A DNA stretch of 51,601 nucleotides from Campylobacteraceae bacterium (GTDB taxonomy: Bacteria; Campylobacterota; Campylobacteria; Campylobacterales; BB28): positions 1 through 51,601 of the forward strand of contig JADGEE010000007.1 in the NCBI GenBank assembly GCA_016744535.1, in the 5' to 3' direction. Below, one piece after another: positions 33,932-42,266 of this stretch. Within the stretch, counting starts at the first letter, position 1, and every line of letters begins with the position of its first letter. Below the pieces are notes generated by a model, which saw nothing but the letters and a program-made list of their open reading frames with translations, did not search any database and had not been told where the DNA came from. Position numbers and translations under genes: made by a program.

Positions 33932-34534
33932 ATGGCAAAAAAATCTATAAAAAACAGTATCGGAAGACCTAAAACATTTGATAGAGATGAAGTTATTAAA
34001 TTAGCAATGAATCACTTTTGGGAAAATGGTTATGAGAGTAGTCTTGATGATTTATTAGTTGCAATGGGAATAAAAAAGAGTAGTTTTTATAGAACATTTA
34101 AATCAAAAGAGGAAATTTTTTCTTTATCACTACATCTATACAGAGAAGAGACTTTTAATTTATTAACTGAATTAAAAAGTGAAATAGGTACGAAAAAAGC
34201 TTTAATTTTTTTAATTAAAGAGAGTGTTGAACAGTTAAAAAATAGCGGGAAAATAAAAGGTTGTTTGTTAATGAATTCTGGAAAAGAGTGTTATTTAAAA
34301 TATAATGAACTTAGTAGACAGATTCATATAGAGCTTAATGCTTTTACTAAATTTATTACAAAATTTATAGATGAAGCCCAACAGAAAAATGAGATTTCAA
34401 ATAAAATTAATTCAGAAAAATTGTCTATAAGATTTTTAACTCTTTATAGTGGAATTATGATAATGTTACAAGCTGGAAGTGATATTAAAATTATAGATGA
34501 TTTAATACTTTATGTTGAAGATTTATTGAGTTAG
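33932..34534 (+). CDS. TetR-family transcriptional repressor
   Basis: 200 aa. The N-terminal HTH domain is clear: GRPKTFDRDEVIKLAMNHFWENGYESSLDDLLVAMGIKKSSFYRTFKSKEEIF (residues 11-63), with the recognition helix in KKSSFYRTF. The C-terminal ligand-binding half is helical (CLLMNSGKE, LSIRFLTLYSGIMIML) as in AcrR/YezE-like regulators. An imperfect operator overlaps its promoter, and a perfect one lies between it and the next gene, a flavin reductase, so it probably represses itself and that gene until a reactive or quinone-like ligand binds. The ligand cannot be told. Confidence 0.9.
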   Translation: MAKKSIKNSIGRPKTFDRDEVIKLAMNHFWENGYESSLDDLLVAMGIKKSSFYRTFKSKEEIFSLSLHLYREETFNLLTELKSEIGTKKALIFLIKESVEQLKNSGKIKGCLLMNSGKECYLKYNELSRQIHIELNAFTKFITKFIDEAQQKNEISNKINSEKLSIRFLTLYSGIMIMLQAGSDIKIIDDLILYVEDLLS

Positions 34535-34547
34535 TTTTTTTTGTTTA

Positions 34548-34571
34548 ATTTTGTACTAAATAGTACAAAAT
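34548..34571 (+). promoter_or_regulatory. perfect palindromic operator of the TetR regulator
   Basis: ATTTTGTACTA, two bases AA, then the exact reverse complement TAGTACAAAAT: 11-bp arms. It lies 26 bp upstream of the quinone reductase ATG at 34597, and its core (GTACTA then TAGT) recurs before the TetR gene. An AT-rich -10-like AAAATAAT overlaps its right end. I predict that it is the main binding site of the regulator encoded at 33932-34534. Confidence 0.7.
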
Positions 34572-34596
34572 AATTAATTTAAAAAAAGGAATAAAA

Positions 34597-35154
34597 ATGA
34601 AAAATATACTTATAATTGTAGCAAATCCAAAAAAAGAGAGTTTATCTTTTGCAATAGCAAATAAATATAAAGAGTTGTCATTAGAGCATAATAATAGTGT
34701 AGAGATATTAGATTTATATAGAGATGAGAATCAACAACCATTTTTTACATATATAGATAATCCTTATGCGAGGGAAGCTACAAAAGAGATGAAATATTAT
34801 CAAGGAAAAATTTCAAAAGCAGATGAAATTGTATTTATATTTCCATATTGGTGGGGAAGTATGCCAGCTATTTTAAAAAATTTTTTTGATTGGAATTTAT
34901 CTATGGGATTTGCTGCAAAATTTATAGATGGAAAACCAAAAGGACTTTTAACTAATAAAAATGTCAAAGTTTTTACAACAACTGGAACACCATATTTTTT
35001 ATATATGCTAACTGGAGCAAATAGAAGATTAAAAAATATGTTTAAAAAGGAAATTATAGAGTTTTGTGGGATGAAACTTGAAAAATTTAATATATTTGGT
35101 GGAGTTGATACTAATTTAAAAGATATTAACAAAATATTTAAAAAAATTAAATAG
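34597..35154 (+). CDS. flavodoxin-fold NAD(P)H:quinone oxidoreductase
   Basis: 185 aa, the usual size of NQO1/KefF/MdaB-like FMN or FAD enzymes. Motifs in order: N-terminal VANPKKESLSFAIANKY (flavin phosphate loop), DLYRDENQQPFF, IVFIFPYWWGSMPAILKNFFDW, TTTGTPYFLYML and FCGMKLEKFNIFGG. It reduces quinones or similar electrophiles by two electrons. AAAAAGGA precedes the ATG. It is separated from the TetR gene by 62 bp containing the perfect operator, so expression is probably induced by its substrates. Confidence 0.85.
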   Translation: MKNILIIVANPKKESLSFAIANKYKELSLEHNNSVEILDLYRDENQQPFFTYIDNPYAREATKEMKYYQGKISKADEIVFIFPYWWGSMPAILKNFFDWNLSMGFAAKFIDGKPKGLLTNKNVKVFTTTGTPYFLYMLTGANRRLKNMFKKEIIEFCGMKLEKFNIFGGVDTNLKDINKIFKKIK

Positions 35155-35170
35155 TAAAATATTAGTTATA

Positions 35171-35199
35171 ATTTGATATAATAAAATATTATATCAAAT
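35171..35199. promoter_or_regulatory. 13-bp perfect inverted repeat before the histidine kinase gene
   Basis: ATTTGATATAATA, a 3-base AAA centre, then its exact reverse complement TATTATATCAAAT. It ends 13 nt before the ATG at 35213 and contains TATAAT on both strands. It could be an operator over a promoter, or a hairpin ending the quinone reductase transcript; no U-tract follows, so the operator reading is a little better. Confidence 0.45.
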
Positions 35200-35212
35200 A
35201 AAGGTCTAAGAG

Positions 35213-37408
35213 ATGAATGAAGAGAGGCTCTACTCAAAATTATTAAAAAGAAAAGTATTATTAACTATTTTTTTATTAATGTTTATACTACTTAGTATTA
35301 TATTCTCTTTTTTACTTTATAATGAAACTAAATTTACAAAAGAAGTAGAAAGTGCATTTAATAAAGGCTTAGATGGTATTGTTGAACATATTGTAAAAGA
35401 ACATATTATTGATACATATATGTTCAAAGCTAATGAAATATTAGAGATTCCTAAAGTAAAAGAGTATTTAAAAATAAGAGATAGAAAAAGCCTCCATAAG
35501 TTAGTAAACCCTCTGTGGAAGAGAATGACTAAAAAAAATCCATATTTAAAAATTATGCTTTTTCACTCACCTGATGGAAAAGCATTTTTAAGAATGCATA
35601 AACCTAAAACCTTTGGAGATAAGTTATCAAATATAAGAAAAATGATTAAAGAAATTCATAAAGAGAGGAGAGTTTTAATTGGTTATGAGACTGGAAAATA
35701 TAGCACAGTTTATCGAATCATAGTCCCAATTTTTGATAAAAATGAATATTTAGGAGCATTGGACTTTGGTATCAACCCAAATTATTTTATTGAAAAATTA
35801 AATAAAACTATAGAAGGAGAGGGAGTATTATTTGTAAATAAAAAAGATTTAAAACTATTTAAAAGAGATTTTAACTTCTCTATTGGAGATTATCAACTTC
35901 AAAGCACTTCAACTAAACAGATTTTACTTTTACTTAATTATGTAAAAAAACATTGTAATTCTCTCTTGATAGATAATTATAGATGTAAAATTAATGGTAA
36001 TTATTATATTGTACATATAAAAAATTTAACTGGTTTTAAAGGCGAAATAAAGGCGAAATTACTCTTTTTTCAAGATATTACAGAACATAAAAAATTCTAT
36101 AATAGTGCTGTTTTTTATATAATCACCTCTGCTTGGATTCTATTAATAGTAATATTCATTATTTTAAATTACTCATTTAACTACTTTATTAGTAAATTAA
36201 AAAAATTACATAACATCAGTATGGAAAAAGAGAAAGAAGCTAAAAAAAAGTTAATATTTAAAGAAAAATATTTAAAAACTATTTTAGATAGTAATGAAAA
36301 TATAATTATAACTACAATCGAAGGTGAAGAGTTAGATAGAGCAAATAGTATATTTTTTGAATTTTTTAACTATAAAAATATAGAGGAATTTAAAAAAAAG
36401 CATAGTTGCATTTGTGACTTTTTTGAAGCTGAAAAAGATTATGTTACAAAATATGTGAATAGTCAAAATTGGCTGAAATACATACTAAACAATAGAGATA
36501 AAACTCATAAAGTTTTAATGAAAAAAGATAATCAAAATTATATTTTCAAAGTAAATGCAAATTTAATGGAATTTGATGAAAAATCTAGAAGTGTTGTAAG
36601 TTTTACTGATATTACAGAAATTGAAGAGTATAAAGAGAGCTTAGAAAATAGAGTTAAAAATGAGATAGAAAAGAGAAGAAAACAAGAGCAATTATTAATT
36701 CAACAATCTAAAATGTCATCTCTTGCAGAGATAATGAGCAGTATTGCACATCAATGGCGTCAACCATTAAATGTCATAGGTTTAGCTATTCAAGGTCTTA
36801 ATATAAAGATTGACTTAGAAGAAAAAATTACAGAAGAGGATGTAGATGATTTAAATGAAAGTGTAATGAAGCAAATTAAATATATGTCAAATACAATTGA
36901 TGACTTTAGAAACTTTTTTAGACCCTCAAAAGGGAAAAAAGAGTTTGATATTAAAAAAGCCATTTTAAATGTAGAACATTTAATAAAAGCTCAATTAGAA
37001 AATAATTCTATTAATATTTATTTTGAATTTAATGAAAAAAATAGTTTTTTAGTTTTGGGTTATGCAAATGAGTTTGAGCATATAATTTTAAATATTATCT
37101 CAAATGCAAAAGATGCAATTGAATCTCAAATTAAAAAAGATAAAATAGTAGATAATGGATTAATTCAAATTAAATTAAATTACTTAGAATCTAAAGCAGT
37201 TATAGAGATAATAGATAATGGTGGTGGAATTAAAGATGAGATAATAGATAAAATTTTTGATCCATACTTTACTACTAAATTTGAAGCAATGGGAACAGGA
37301 ATTGGGTTATATATGGCAAAAATAATGATTGAAAAAAATATGAGAGGCAAAATTTATGCTCAAAACTTTGAAAGTGGTTCTAAATTTATAATTGAAATTC
37401 AAAAGTAA
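35213..37408 (+). CDS. membrane-bound sensor histidine kinase (Cache-like sensor, PAS)
   Basis: 731 aa. Membrane segment 1 is at about 14-36 and segment 2 at about 303-328; the ~265 residues between form a periplasmic sensor of double-Cache type (YRIIVPIFDKNEYLGALDFGI near 165-185). A PAS-like domain (about 355-470) is followed by the coiled connector, the phospho-acceptor block SIAHQWRQPLNVIG, and the ATPase boxes NIISNAKDAI, DNGGGI and GTGIGLYM. No response regulator gene lies beside it, so the partner is elsewhere. AAAGG precedes the ATG, and a 13-bp palindrome lies just upstream. Confidence 0.88.
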   Translation: MNEERLYSKLLKRKVLLTIFLLMFILLSIIFSFLLYNETKFTKEVESAFNKGLDGIVEHIVKEHIIDTYMFKANEILEIPKVKEYLKIRDRKSLHKLVNPLWKRMTKKNPYLKIMLFHSPDGKAFLRMHKPKTFGDKLSNIRKMIKEIHKERRVLIGYETGKYSTVYRIIVPIFDKNEYLGALDFGINPNYFIEKLNKTIEGEGVLFVNKKDLKLFKRDFNFSIGDYQLQSTSTKQILLLLNYVKKHCNSLLIDNYRCKINGNYYIVHIKNLTGFKGEIKAKLLFFQDITEHKKFYNSAVFYIITSAWILLIVIFIILNYSFNYFISKLKKLHNISMEKEKEAKKKLIFKEKYLKTILDSNENIIITTIEGEELDRANSIFFEFFNYKNIEEFKKKHSCICDFFEAEKDYVTKYVNSQNWLKYILNNRDKTHKVLMKKDNQNYIFKVNANLMEFDEKSRSVVSFTDITEIEEYKESLENRVKNEIEKRRKQEQLLIQQSKMSSLAEIMSSIAHQWRQPLNVIGLAIQGLNIKIDLEEKITEEDVDDLNESVMKQIKYMSNTIDDFRNFFRPSKGKKEFDIKKAILNVEHLIKAQLENNSINIYFEFNEKNSFLVLGYANEFEHIILNIISNAKDAIESQIKKDKIVDNGLIQIKLNYLESKAVIEIIDNGGGIKDEIIDKIFDPYFTTKFEAMGTGIGLYMAKIMIEKNMRGKIYAQNFESGSKFIIEIQK

Positions 37409-37472
37409 AAATTTTAAATTATATTTTTCCTAATACTATTTTACTATCTTTTACTTAGTTAATAATATCTAT

Positions 37473-37487
37473 TGATAATCAATATCA
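37473..37487. promoter_or_regulatory. candidate Fur box
   Basis: TGATAAT, one base, AATATCA: 13 of 14 fixed positions match the 7-1-7 Fur-box consensus TGATAAT-N-ATTATCA, in the 194-bp gap between two histidine kinase genes, about 115 nt before the start at 37603. In such AT-rich DNA a chance match is possible, so this is only a candidate. Confidence 0.35.
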
Positions 37488-37504
37488 TTATTAATTATAG
37501 ATTA

Positions 37505-37535
37505 AGTTTAAAAAAGATAAAATTTTTTTTAAACT
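37505..37535 (+). terminator. AT-only hairpin between two histidine kinase genes
   Basis: AGTTTAAAAAA pairs with TTTTTTAAACT across a 9-base loop (11-bp stem). It lies 97 nt after the first kinase gene and 68 nt before the second. It could weakly end the first transcript or form a leader structure of the second; the stem has only two G-C pairs, so confidence is low. Confidence 0.3.
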
Positions 37536-37602
37536 AAAAATAAGGTCTTTTTATGATAGATGCTGAAATAGGGAAAATTCCTTAATAAAATTAGGAAACA
37601 TT

Positions 37603-38694
37603 ATGAGTATTAAAAATTTTACAACTTCGTGTCATTTTCAATTTATATTTCAAAAGAGTAACTTAGGCATTACACTCTTGGATTTAGATGGAAATATTTT
37701 AGATGCAAATGAGAAATATTTAAAATTAATAAATTCAAATAAAGAAGATATTTTTAAAAAAAGTCTCTTTGAATTTATAGATAACACAAATATAGAGATA
37801 TTAAAAAAATCTTTTGATAAATTAATAGATAAAAAGAGTTTAACATTTAATATAGAATTAAAAAAAGCTATTACCAAAGATAATTTTTTATGGTTTGATG
37901 TTCACGGTTCATCCATAGAAGAGAGCGAAGAGATTAAATATATAGTTCTATTTTTAGAAGACATTACAGAAATTAAAAAATTAAAAGAGGAAAATTTAAA
38001 AAAAGAGCAAATATTAATACAACAACTAAAATTAGCTCAAATGGGAGAGATGATAGATGCCATAGCACACCAATGGAAACAGCCACTAAATATTATAACA
38101 ACCAATTTATTAAATTTTACACTTGAGTTAGAATTAAAAGATATTAAATTAAAAGGAGTAGGAGAGCTTAATAGTGAAATTTCATCCCAAATAAAACATA
38201 TGGTGGATACATTAGATAAGTTTAGAGGTTTTTTTAGACCAAATAAATATAGAACAAATTTTAATTTATTTAATATAATTCAAAATACAATAAATTTAGT
38301 TAAAGATGAATTTATAAAAGAAAATATTAATATAAAAATTATAGGCGATAAAAATTTAAATATATTTGGAGTAGAGACTGAATTTAAACATATTATATTA
38401 AATATTATCAATAATTCAAAAGATGCTTTTAAAGAACAAAAAATAGAAGATAAAAAAATAGTTTTTTATCTTAAAAAAAATATTAATATCGATATATTAG
38501 AAATTGAAGATAATGCAGGAGGAGTTCCTAAAAATATCGTAAATAAAATTTTTCAAGCTAACTTTACTACAAAAAAGAAAGGGACAGGAATAGGGCTTTA
38601 TATGAGTAAAAATATTATTGAGAGTATGAATGGAAAAATAAGTGTTAAAAATATTAAAAATGGCTCTAAATTTATAATTGAAATTCAAAAGTAA
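37603..38694 (+). CDS. cytoplasmic PAS sensor histidine kinase
   Basis: 363 aa, no membrane segment. A PAS domain at about 10-130 (FQKSNLGITLLDLDGNILDANEKYLKLI; then VLFLEDITEIKKL) is followed by the phospho-acceptor block AIAHQWKQPLNII (His near 152) and the ATPase domain with NIINNSKDAF, DNAGGV and GTGIGLYM. The C-terminus GSKFIIEIQK is identical to that of the kinase at 35213-37408, so the two likely arose by duplication. The 194-bp leader holds a candidate Fur box, an AT hairpin and an 11-codon reading frame. The partner response regulator is not in the window. Confidence 0.87.
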   Translation: MSIKNFTTSCHFQFIFQKSNLGITLLDLDGNILDANEKYLKLINSNKEDIFKKSLFEFIDNTNIEILKKSFDKLIDKKSLTFNIELKKAITKDNFLWFDVHGSSIEESEEIKYIVLFLEDITEIKKLKEENLKKEQILIQQLKLAQMGEMIDAIAHQWKQPLNIITTNLLNFTLELELKDIKLKGVGELNSEISSQIKHMVDTLDKFRGFFRPNKYRTNFNLFNIIQNTINLVKDEFIKENINIKIIGDKNLNIFGVETEFKHIILNIINNSKDAFKEQKIEDKKIVFYLKKNINIDILEIEDNAGGVPKNIVNKIFQANFTTKKKGTGIGLYMSKNIIESMNGKISVKNIKNGSKFIIEIQK

Positions 38695-38769
38695 AAGTTA
38701 AAATTGTAAAAATAATCTTTTTCTGATATTATTTTGATTTAATAAAAACTATTTTTAGTAGGAAACTTA

Positions 38770-39690
38770 ATGGAAAAAGCAAAGTATATATGGATGGATG
38801 GAGAGCTAGTTAATTGGAACGATGCTAAAGTTCATATTTTAACTCATACACTCCATTATGGAAATGGTGTATTTGAGGGAACTAGAGCTTATAAAACTGA
38901 TAGAGGTTTAGCTATTTTTAGATTGAAAGAACACACACAGAGACTTTTAAATTCGGCTAAAATCACTATGATAAAATCGCCTTATAGTGTTAAAGAGTTA
39001 GAAAAAGCTCAAATTGAAGTATTAAAATCAAATAATTTTAAAGCTAATACTTATTTAAGACCGTTAATCTATTTAGGTTATGGTGTTATTGGTGTTCATC
39101 ATATAAAAGCCCCAGTAAATGTAGCGATTGCTGCGTGGGAATGGGGAAGTTATTTAGGTGATGAAGGACTTGAGAAAGGGATTAAAGTAAAAGTTAGCTC
39201 ATTTACTAGAAACTCAATTAAATCTACAATGGGTAAAGCAAAAGCTGCTGCAAATTATTTAAATTCTCAAATGGCAAAATTTGAAGCTATTAATGATGGA
39301 TATGAAGAAGCTTTACTGCTTGATGATAATGGATTTGTAGCAGAGGGAAGTGGAGAGTGTTTTTTTATTATTAGAGATGGAGTTTTAATAACTCCACCAA
39401 ATGATAACAGCTTAGAATCAATTACTCAAGATACAGTTTTAAAATTAGCTAATGATATGGGGATTGAGATTCAAAGAAGAAACATTACAAGAGATGAAGT
39501 TTATATTGCAGATGAAGCATTCTTTACAGGAACAGCCGCAGAGGTTACTCCTATTAAAGAGGTGGATGCAAGAGAAATTGGAAGTGGAAAACGAGGTGAA
39601 ATTACACAAAAACTTCAAAGTGCTTACTTTGATGTGGTGTATGGTCGAAATGAGAAGTATATAGATATGCTAACTTTTATAGAGGAGTAA
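38770..39690 (+). CDS. ilvE: branched-chain amino acid aminotransferase
   Basis: 306 aa, PLP fold type IV. The N-terminus IWMDGELVNWNDAKVHILTHTLHYGNGVFEGTRAY is typical of IlvE. The PLP lysine is about K158 in GKAKAAANYL, followed by EALLLDDNGFVAEGSGECFFI and the phosphate-binding FFTGTAAEVTPI. It makes Leu, Ile and Val from their 2-oxo acids. The stop is 3 nt before the start of the SPFH gene, so the two are co-transcribed. Confidence 0.95.
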   Translation: MEKAKYIWMDGELVNWNDAKVHILTHTLHYGNGVFEGTRAYKTDRGLAIFRLKEHTQRLLNSAKITMIKSPYSVKELEKAQIEVLKSNNFKANTYLRPLIYLGYGVIGVHHIKAPVNVAIAAWEWGSYLGDEGLEKGIKVKVSSFTRNSIKSTMGKAKAAANYLNSQMAKFEAINDGYEEALLLDDNGFVAEGSGECFFIIRDGVLITPPNDNSLESITQDTVLKLANDMGIEIQRRNITRDEVYIADEAFFTGTAAEVTPIKEVDAREIGSGKRGEITQKLQSAYFDVVYGRNEKYIDMLTFIEE

Positions 39691-39693
39691 GAA

Positions 39694-40776
39694 TTGCCAG
39701 CAGATATTAATGATTATTTTAAGAGAAATTCAAACGGAGGTGGAGGGGGAAACAGTCCTCAAAATATGCCTCAATTTGAGCCACCTGAATTTATGAAAAA
39801 TTTAGGTAATAAAGCTTGGATTGTCTATGCAATCGTAGTTTTAATCGCTATTTTAGTGATTACAAAACCATTTAAAGTTATTAACTCTGGTGAGGTTGGG
39901 ATTAAAGTAACAGCCGGTAAATTTGAGAGTGTTCCATTAAATCCAGGAGTTCATTTTTATGTCCCTGGGATTCAACAAGTGCTATTAGTTGATACTAAAG
40001 TTAGGGTAATTAATTATAAAAAACTTGAAGATGTAGGCGGAATTGGTTTTACAGAAGGTATTAAAACAAATAATGCAATTACGCTACTTGATACTAGAGG
40101 TTTAACAGTTTCGATTGAGCTAACAGTTCAATATAGCTTAAAACCAATGGGAGCTCCTCAAACTATTGCAACTTGGGGGATTAGTTGGGAAGAGAAAATT
40201 ATTAATCCAGTTGTTAGAGATGTAGTTAGAAGTGTTGTAGGTAGATTTACAGCTGAAGAGCTTCCGGCTAAAAGAAATGAAATTGCTGATTTAATTGAAA
40301 ATGAAGTTAGAACAAAAATTGAAAAGTTAGAAAATCAACCTGTAAAGCTTGAATCTGTTCAACTTAGAGAAATTGTATTACCTCAAAAGATTAAAGACCA
40401 AATAGAGAGAGTTCAAATCGCAAGACAAGAGGCTGAGAGAGCGAAATATGAAGTAAAAAGAGCTCAACAAGAAGCAGAGAAAAAAGCAGCACTTGCAATT
40501 GGTAATGCTGAAGCTGTTAAAATTGAATCTCAAGGTAAAGCAAATGCTATTATGATTGAAGCAACATCTCAAGCTAAAGCAAATAATCTAATTTCAAAAT
40601 CATTAACCAACGATTTATTGACACTTAGACAAATTGAAGTTCAAGGAAAATTTAATGATGCACTAAGCGTTAATAAAGATGCAAAAATATTCTTAACACC
40701 AGGTGGTGCAGTTCCTAATATTTGGGTAGATACTAAAAATGCTAAAAGAGATACTGCAATTAATGATGGAAAATAA
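39694..40776 (+). CDS. SPFH/Band 7 (prohibitin-like) membrane protein
   Basis: 360 aa. It starts with TTG after AGAGGAG 7 nt upstream. The first 40 residues are Gly/Asn/Pro-rich (SNGGGGGNSPQNMPQF), then one membrane segment (about 43-64, AWIVYAIVVLIAILVIT), then a Band 7 domain (about 65-250: INSGEVGIKVTAGKF, NPGVHFYVPG) and a long Ala/Glu/Lys coiled coil (about 235-315). This layout is that of HflK-like or prohibitin proteins that build large membrane-bound rings and modulate FtsH. No HflC partner lies nearby, so it probably forms homo-oligomers. The pairing with ilvE is likely only positional. Confidence 0.88.
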   Translation: MPADINDYFKRNSNGGGGGNSPQNMPQFEPPEFMKNLGNKAWIVYAIVVLIAILVITKPFKVINSGEVGIKVTAGKFESVPLNPGVHFYVPGIQQVLLVDTKVRVINYKKLEDVGGIGFTEGIKTNNAITLLDTRGLTVSIELTVQYSLKPMGAPQTIATWGISWEEKIINPVVRDVVRSVVGRFTAEELPAKRNEIADLIENEVRTKIEKLENQPVKLESVQLREIVLPQKIKDQIERVQIARQEAERAKYEVKRAQQEAEKKAALAIGNAEAVKIESQGKANAIMIEATSQAKANNLISKSLTNDLLTLRQIEVQGKFNDALSVNKDAKIFLTPGGAVPNIWVDTKNAKRDTAINDGK

Positions 40777-41770
40777 AAATCACTTAAGAGCATTAGCTCT
40801 TTTTAGTGGTGGACTTGATAGTCTTTTAGCAATAAAAGTTATACAAGAACAAGGTATAGAAGTAATTGCACTAAATTTTGATACAGGTTTTGGTTCTGTT
40901 AAAGACAAAAAAGAACAATTAGAAAAAATGCTCAATCAAATTGGTGCAAAACTTGAAATTATTAATATCAAAGATGATTTTATTAAAAATACACTCTTTA
41001 CTCCAAAATATGGCTATGGTAAAAATTTTAATCCCTGCATTGACTGTCACGCCAAAATGATAAATATAGCAAAAAATTTACTCAAAACATATGATGCACA
41101 ATTTATAATTAGTGGTGAAGTTTTAGGGCAGAGACCTATGAGCCAAAATTCTCGTTCACTAAAAGATGTAAGTAGATTAAGTAATGAAGGTGGAATACTT
41201 TTGCGACCTCTATCTGCAAAACTGCTTGAGCCTACAATTCCTGAAAAAGAGGGTTGGGTTGATAGAGAAAAACTTTTAAATATTGAAGGTAGAAGTAGAT
41301 CTGTACAGATTAGCTTAGCAGATGAATTTGGAATAGATGAGTATGAATCACCATCAGGTGGATGTCTATTAACTGACGAAGGATTTGCTATAAAAATTAG
41401 AGATTTTGTCAAATATGATGATACTTTTACTATATCAGATATTGATGTTTTAAAGTATGGAAGACAATTACGATTACCTAATGGTGCAAAATTAATAATA
41501 GGTAGAAATAAAGATGATAATGAGGGTATCTCTAAAATAGATAATCCAAAATTTTCACTAGCTTATGTAGAAGATATTACAGGACCTATTGCACTATTAT
41601 CAAAGAGTGCAACCGAAAACGAAAAAAAATTAACTGCTAAACTACTTATAACTTATGCTAAAAATCCAACTGATGAAAATTATAGTGTAAAAATAGGTCA
41701 AGAGATAATTAAAGAGATAAAATTTAATTCAAAAAATAATGCCAAAGAGTATTTTGTAATTAAGAATTAA
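40763..41770 (+). CDS. PP-loop ATP pyrophosphatase, MnmA/ThiI-like
   Basis: 335 aa from the ATG at 40763; an in-frame ATG at 40739 would lengthen it by 8 residues inside the SPFH gene. The PP-loop is ALFSGGLDSLLAIKV near the N-terminus, as in tRNA thiolation enzymes and argininosuccinate synthase. A CxxC pair follows in NPCIDCHAKM and a further Cys in SPSGGCLLTDEG, fitting an adenylation plus sulfur-transfer role. The C-terminal ~120 residues (LKYGRQLRLPNGAKLIIGRNKDDNEGI) resemble the small nucleic-acid-binding domain (NFACT-R-like) linked to some PP-loop proteins. Probably a tRNA-modifying thiolase; the exact base is unknown. Confidence 0.75.
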   Translation: MMENKNHLRALALFSGGLDSLLAIKVIQEQGIEVIALNFDTGFGSVKDKKEQLEKMLNQIGAKLEIINIKDDFIKNTLFTPKYGYGKNFNPCIDCHAKMINIAKNLLKTYDAQFIISGEVLGQRPMSQNSRSLKDVSRLSNEGGILLRPLSAKLLEPTIPEKEGWVDREKLLNIEGRSRSVQISLADEFGIDEYESPSGGCLLTDEGFAIKIRDFVKYDDTFTISDIDVLKYGRQLRLPNGAKLIIGRNKDDNEGISKIDNPKFSLAYVEDITGPIALLSKSATENEKKLTAKLLITYAKNPTDENYSVKIGQEIIKEIKFNSKNNAKEYFVIKN

Positions 41771-41795
41771 TTTAAAGTAGTTAGTGGAGTTTGAA

Positions 41796-41815
41796 AGAAG
41801 AGATAACTCTCTTCT
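41796..41815. terminator. bidirectional hairpin between convergent genes
   Basis: AGAAGAGA and TCTCTTCT form an 8-bp perfect stem around the loop TAAC. It sits in the 74-bp gap where the PP-loop gene (plus) and fliW (minus) converge. AT-rich runs flank it but there is no long U-tract on either side. Confidence 0.5.
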
Positions 41816-41844
41816 ATGGAATTTAGAATTTTTAAATACTTAAA

Positions 41845-42234
41845 TTAAGCTACGAAATCTTTAATATCTTCTGCAAAATTAAAATGTGGATACTCTAATG
41901 CAGATAAAACAATTTGCCCAACTGTATTATTATCTTCATTAAATATAAGTGGAGCTAAAAAATTAACTTTTGATTCAGCCATTGGTTGTTGAAGCACAAC
42001 AACATTATAAATTTTAATATTACTACTCTCTCCTACATCTAGTAAAACTTTCATAGAAGTAGACATATTAAACTCATACTCTCTTAAAACAAATGGATTT
42101 ACTAGAGTAAATACTACATCCCCATTATCAGCATCTTTGATAGTTACAAAGAAATTATCAACTTTTTCTAACTCTATTCTCTTGATATCCTCAAATCCTA
42201 AAATTGGAGATTTTACTTCATAAACTTTTCCCAT
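41845..42234 (-). CDS. fliW: FliW, flagellin-binding assembly factor
   Basis: 129 aa, the usual size. The signature blocks SPILGFEDIKRIELEKVDNFFV and FTLVNPFVLREYEFNMS, and the C-terminal APLIFNEDNNTVGQIVL, match FliW. FliW binds the C-terminus of flagellin and, when free, blocks CsrA, which represses flagellin translation. Its position 32 nt after the flagellin gene on the same strand fits co-expression. AAAGGAT precedes the ATG. A hairpin that may end the transcript lies downstream at 41796-41815. Confidence 0.93.
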   Translation of the reverse strand: MGKVYEVKSPILGFEDIKRIELEKVDNFFVTIKDADNGDVVFTLVNPFVLREYEFNMSTSMKVLLDVGESSNIKIYNVVVLQQPMAESKVNFLAPLIFNEDNNTVGQIVLSALEYPHFNFAEDIKDFVA

Positions 42235-42266
42235 TTTTTATCCTTTCTTTTTAGTTTAAATTAAAT

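Noticed and set aside
37553-37585. 11-codon reading frame MIDAEIGKIP as a gene
   Set aside because: Too short to support as a coding gene on sequence alone; kept only as part of the leader observation.
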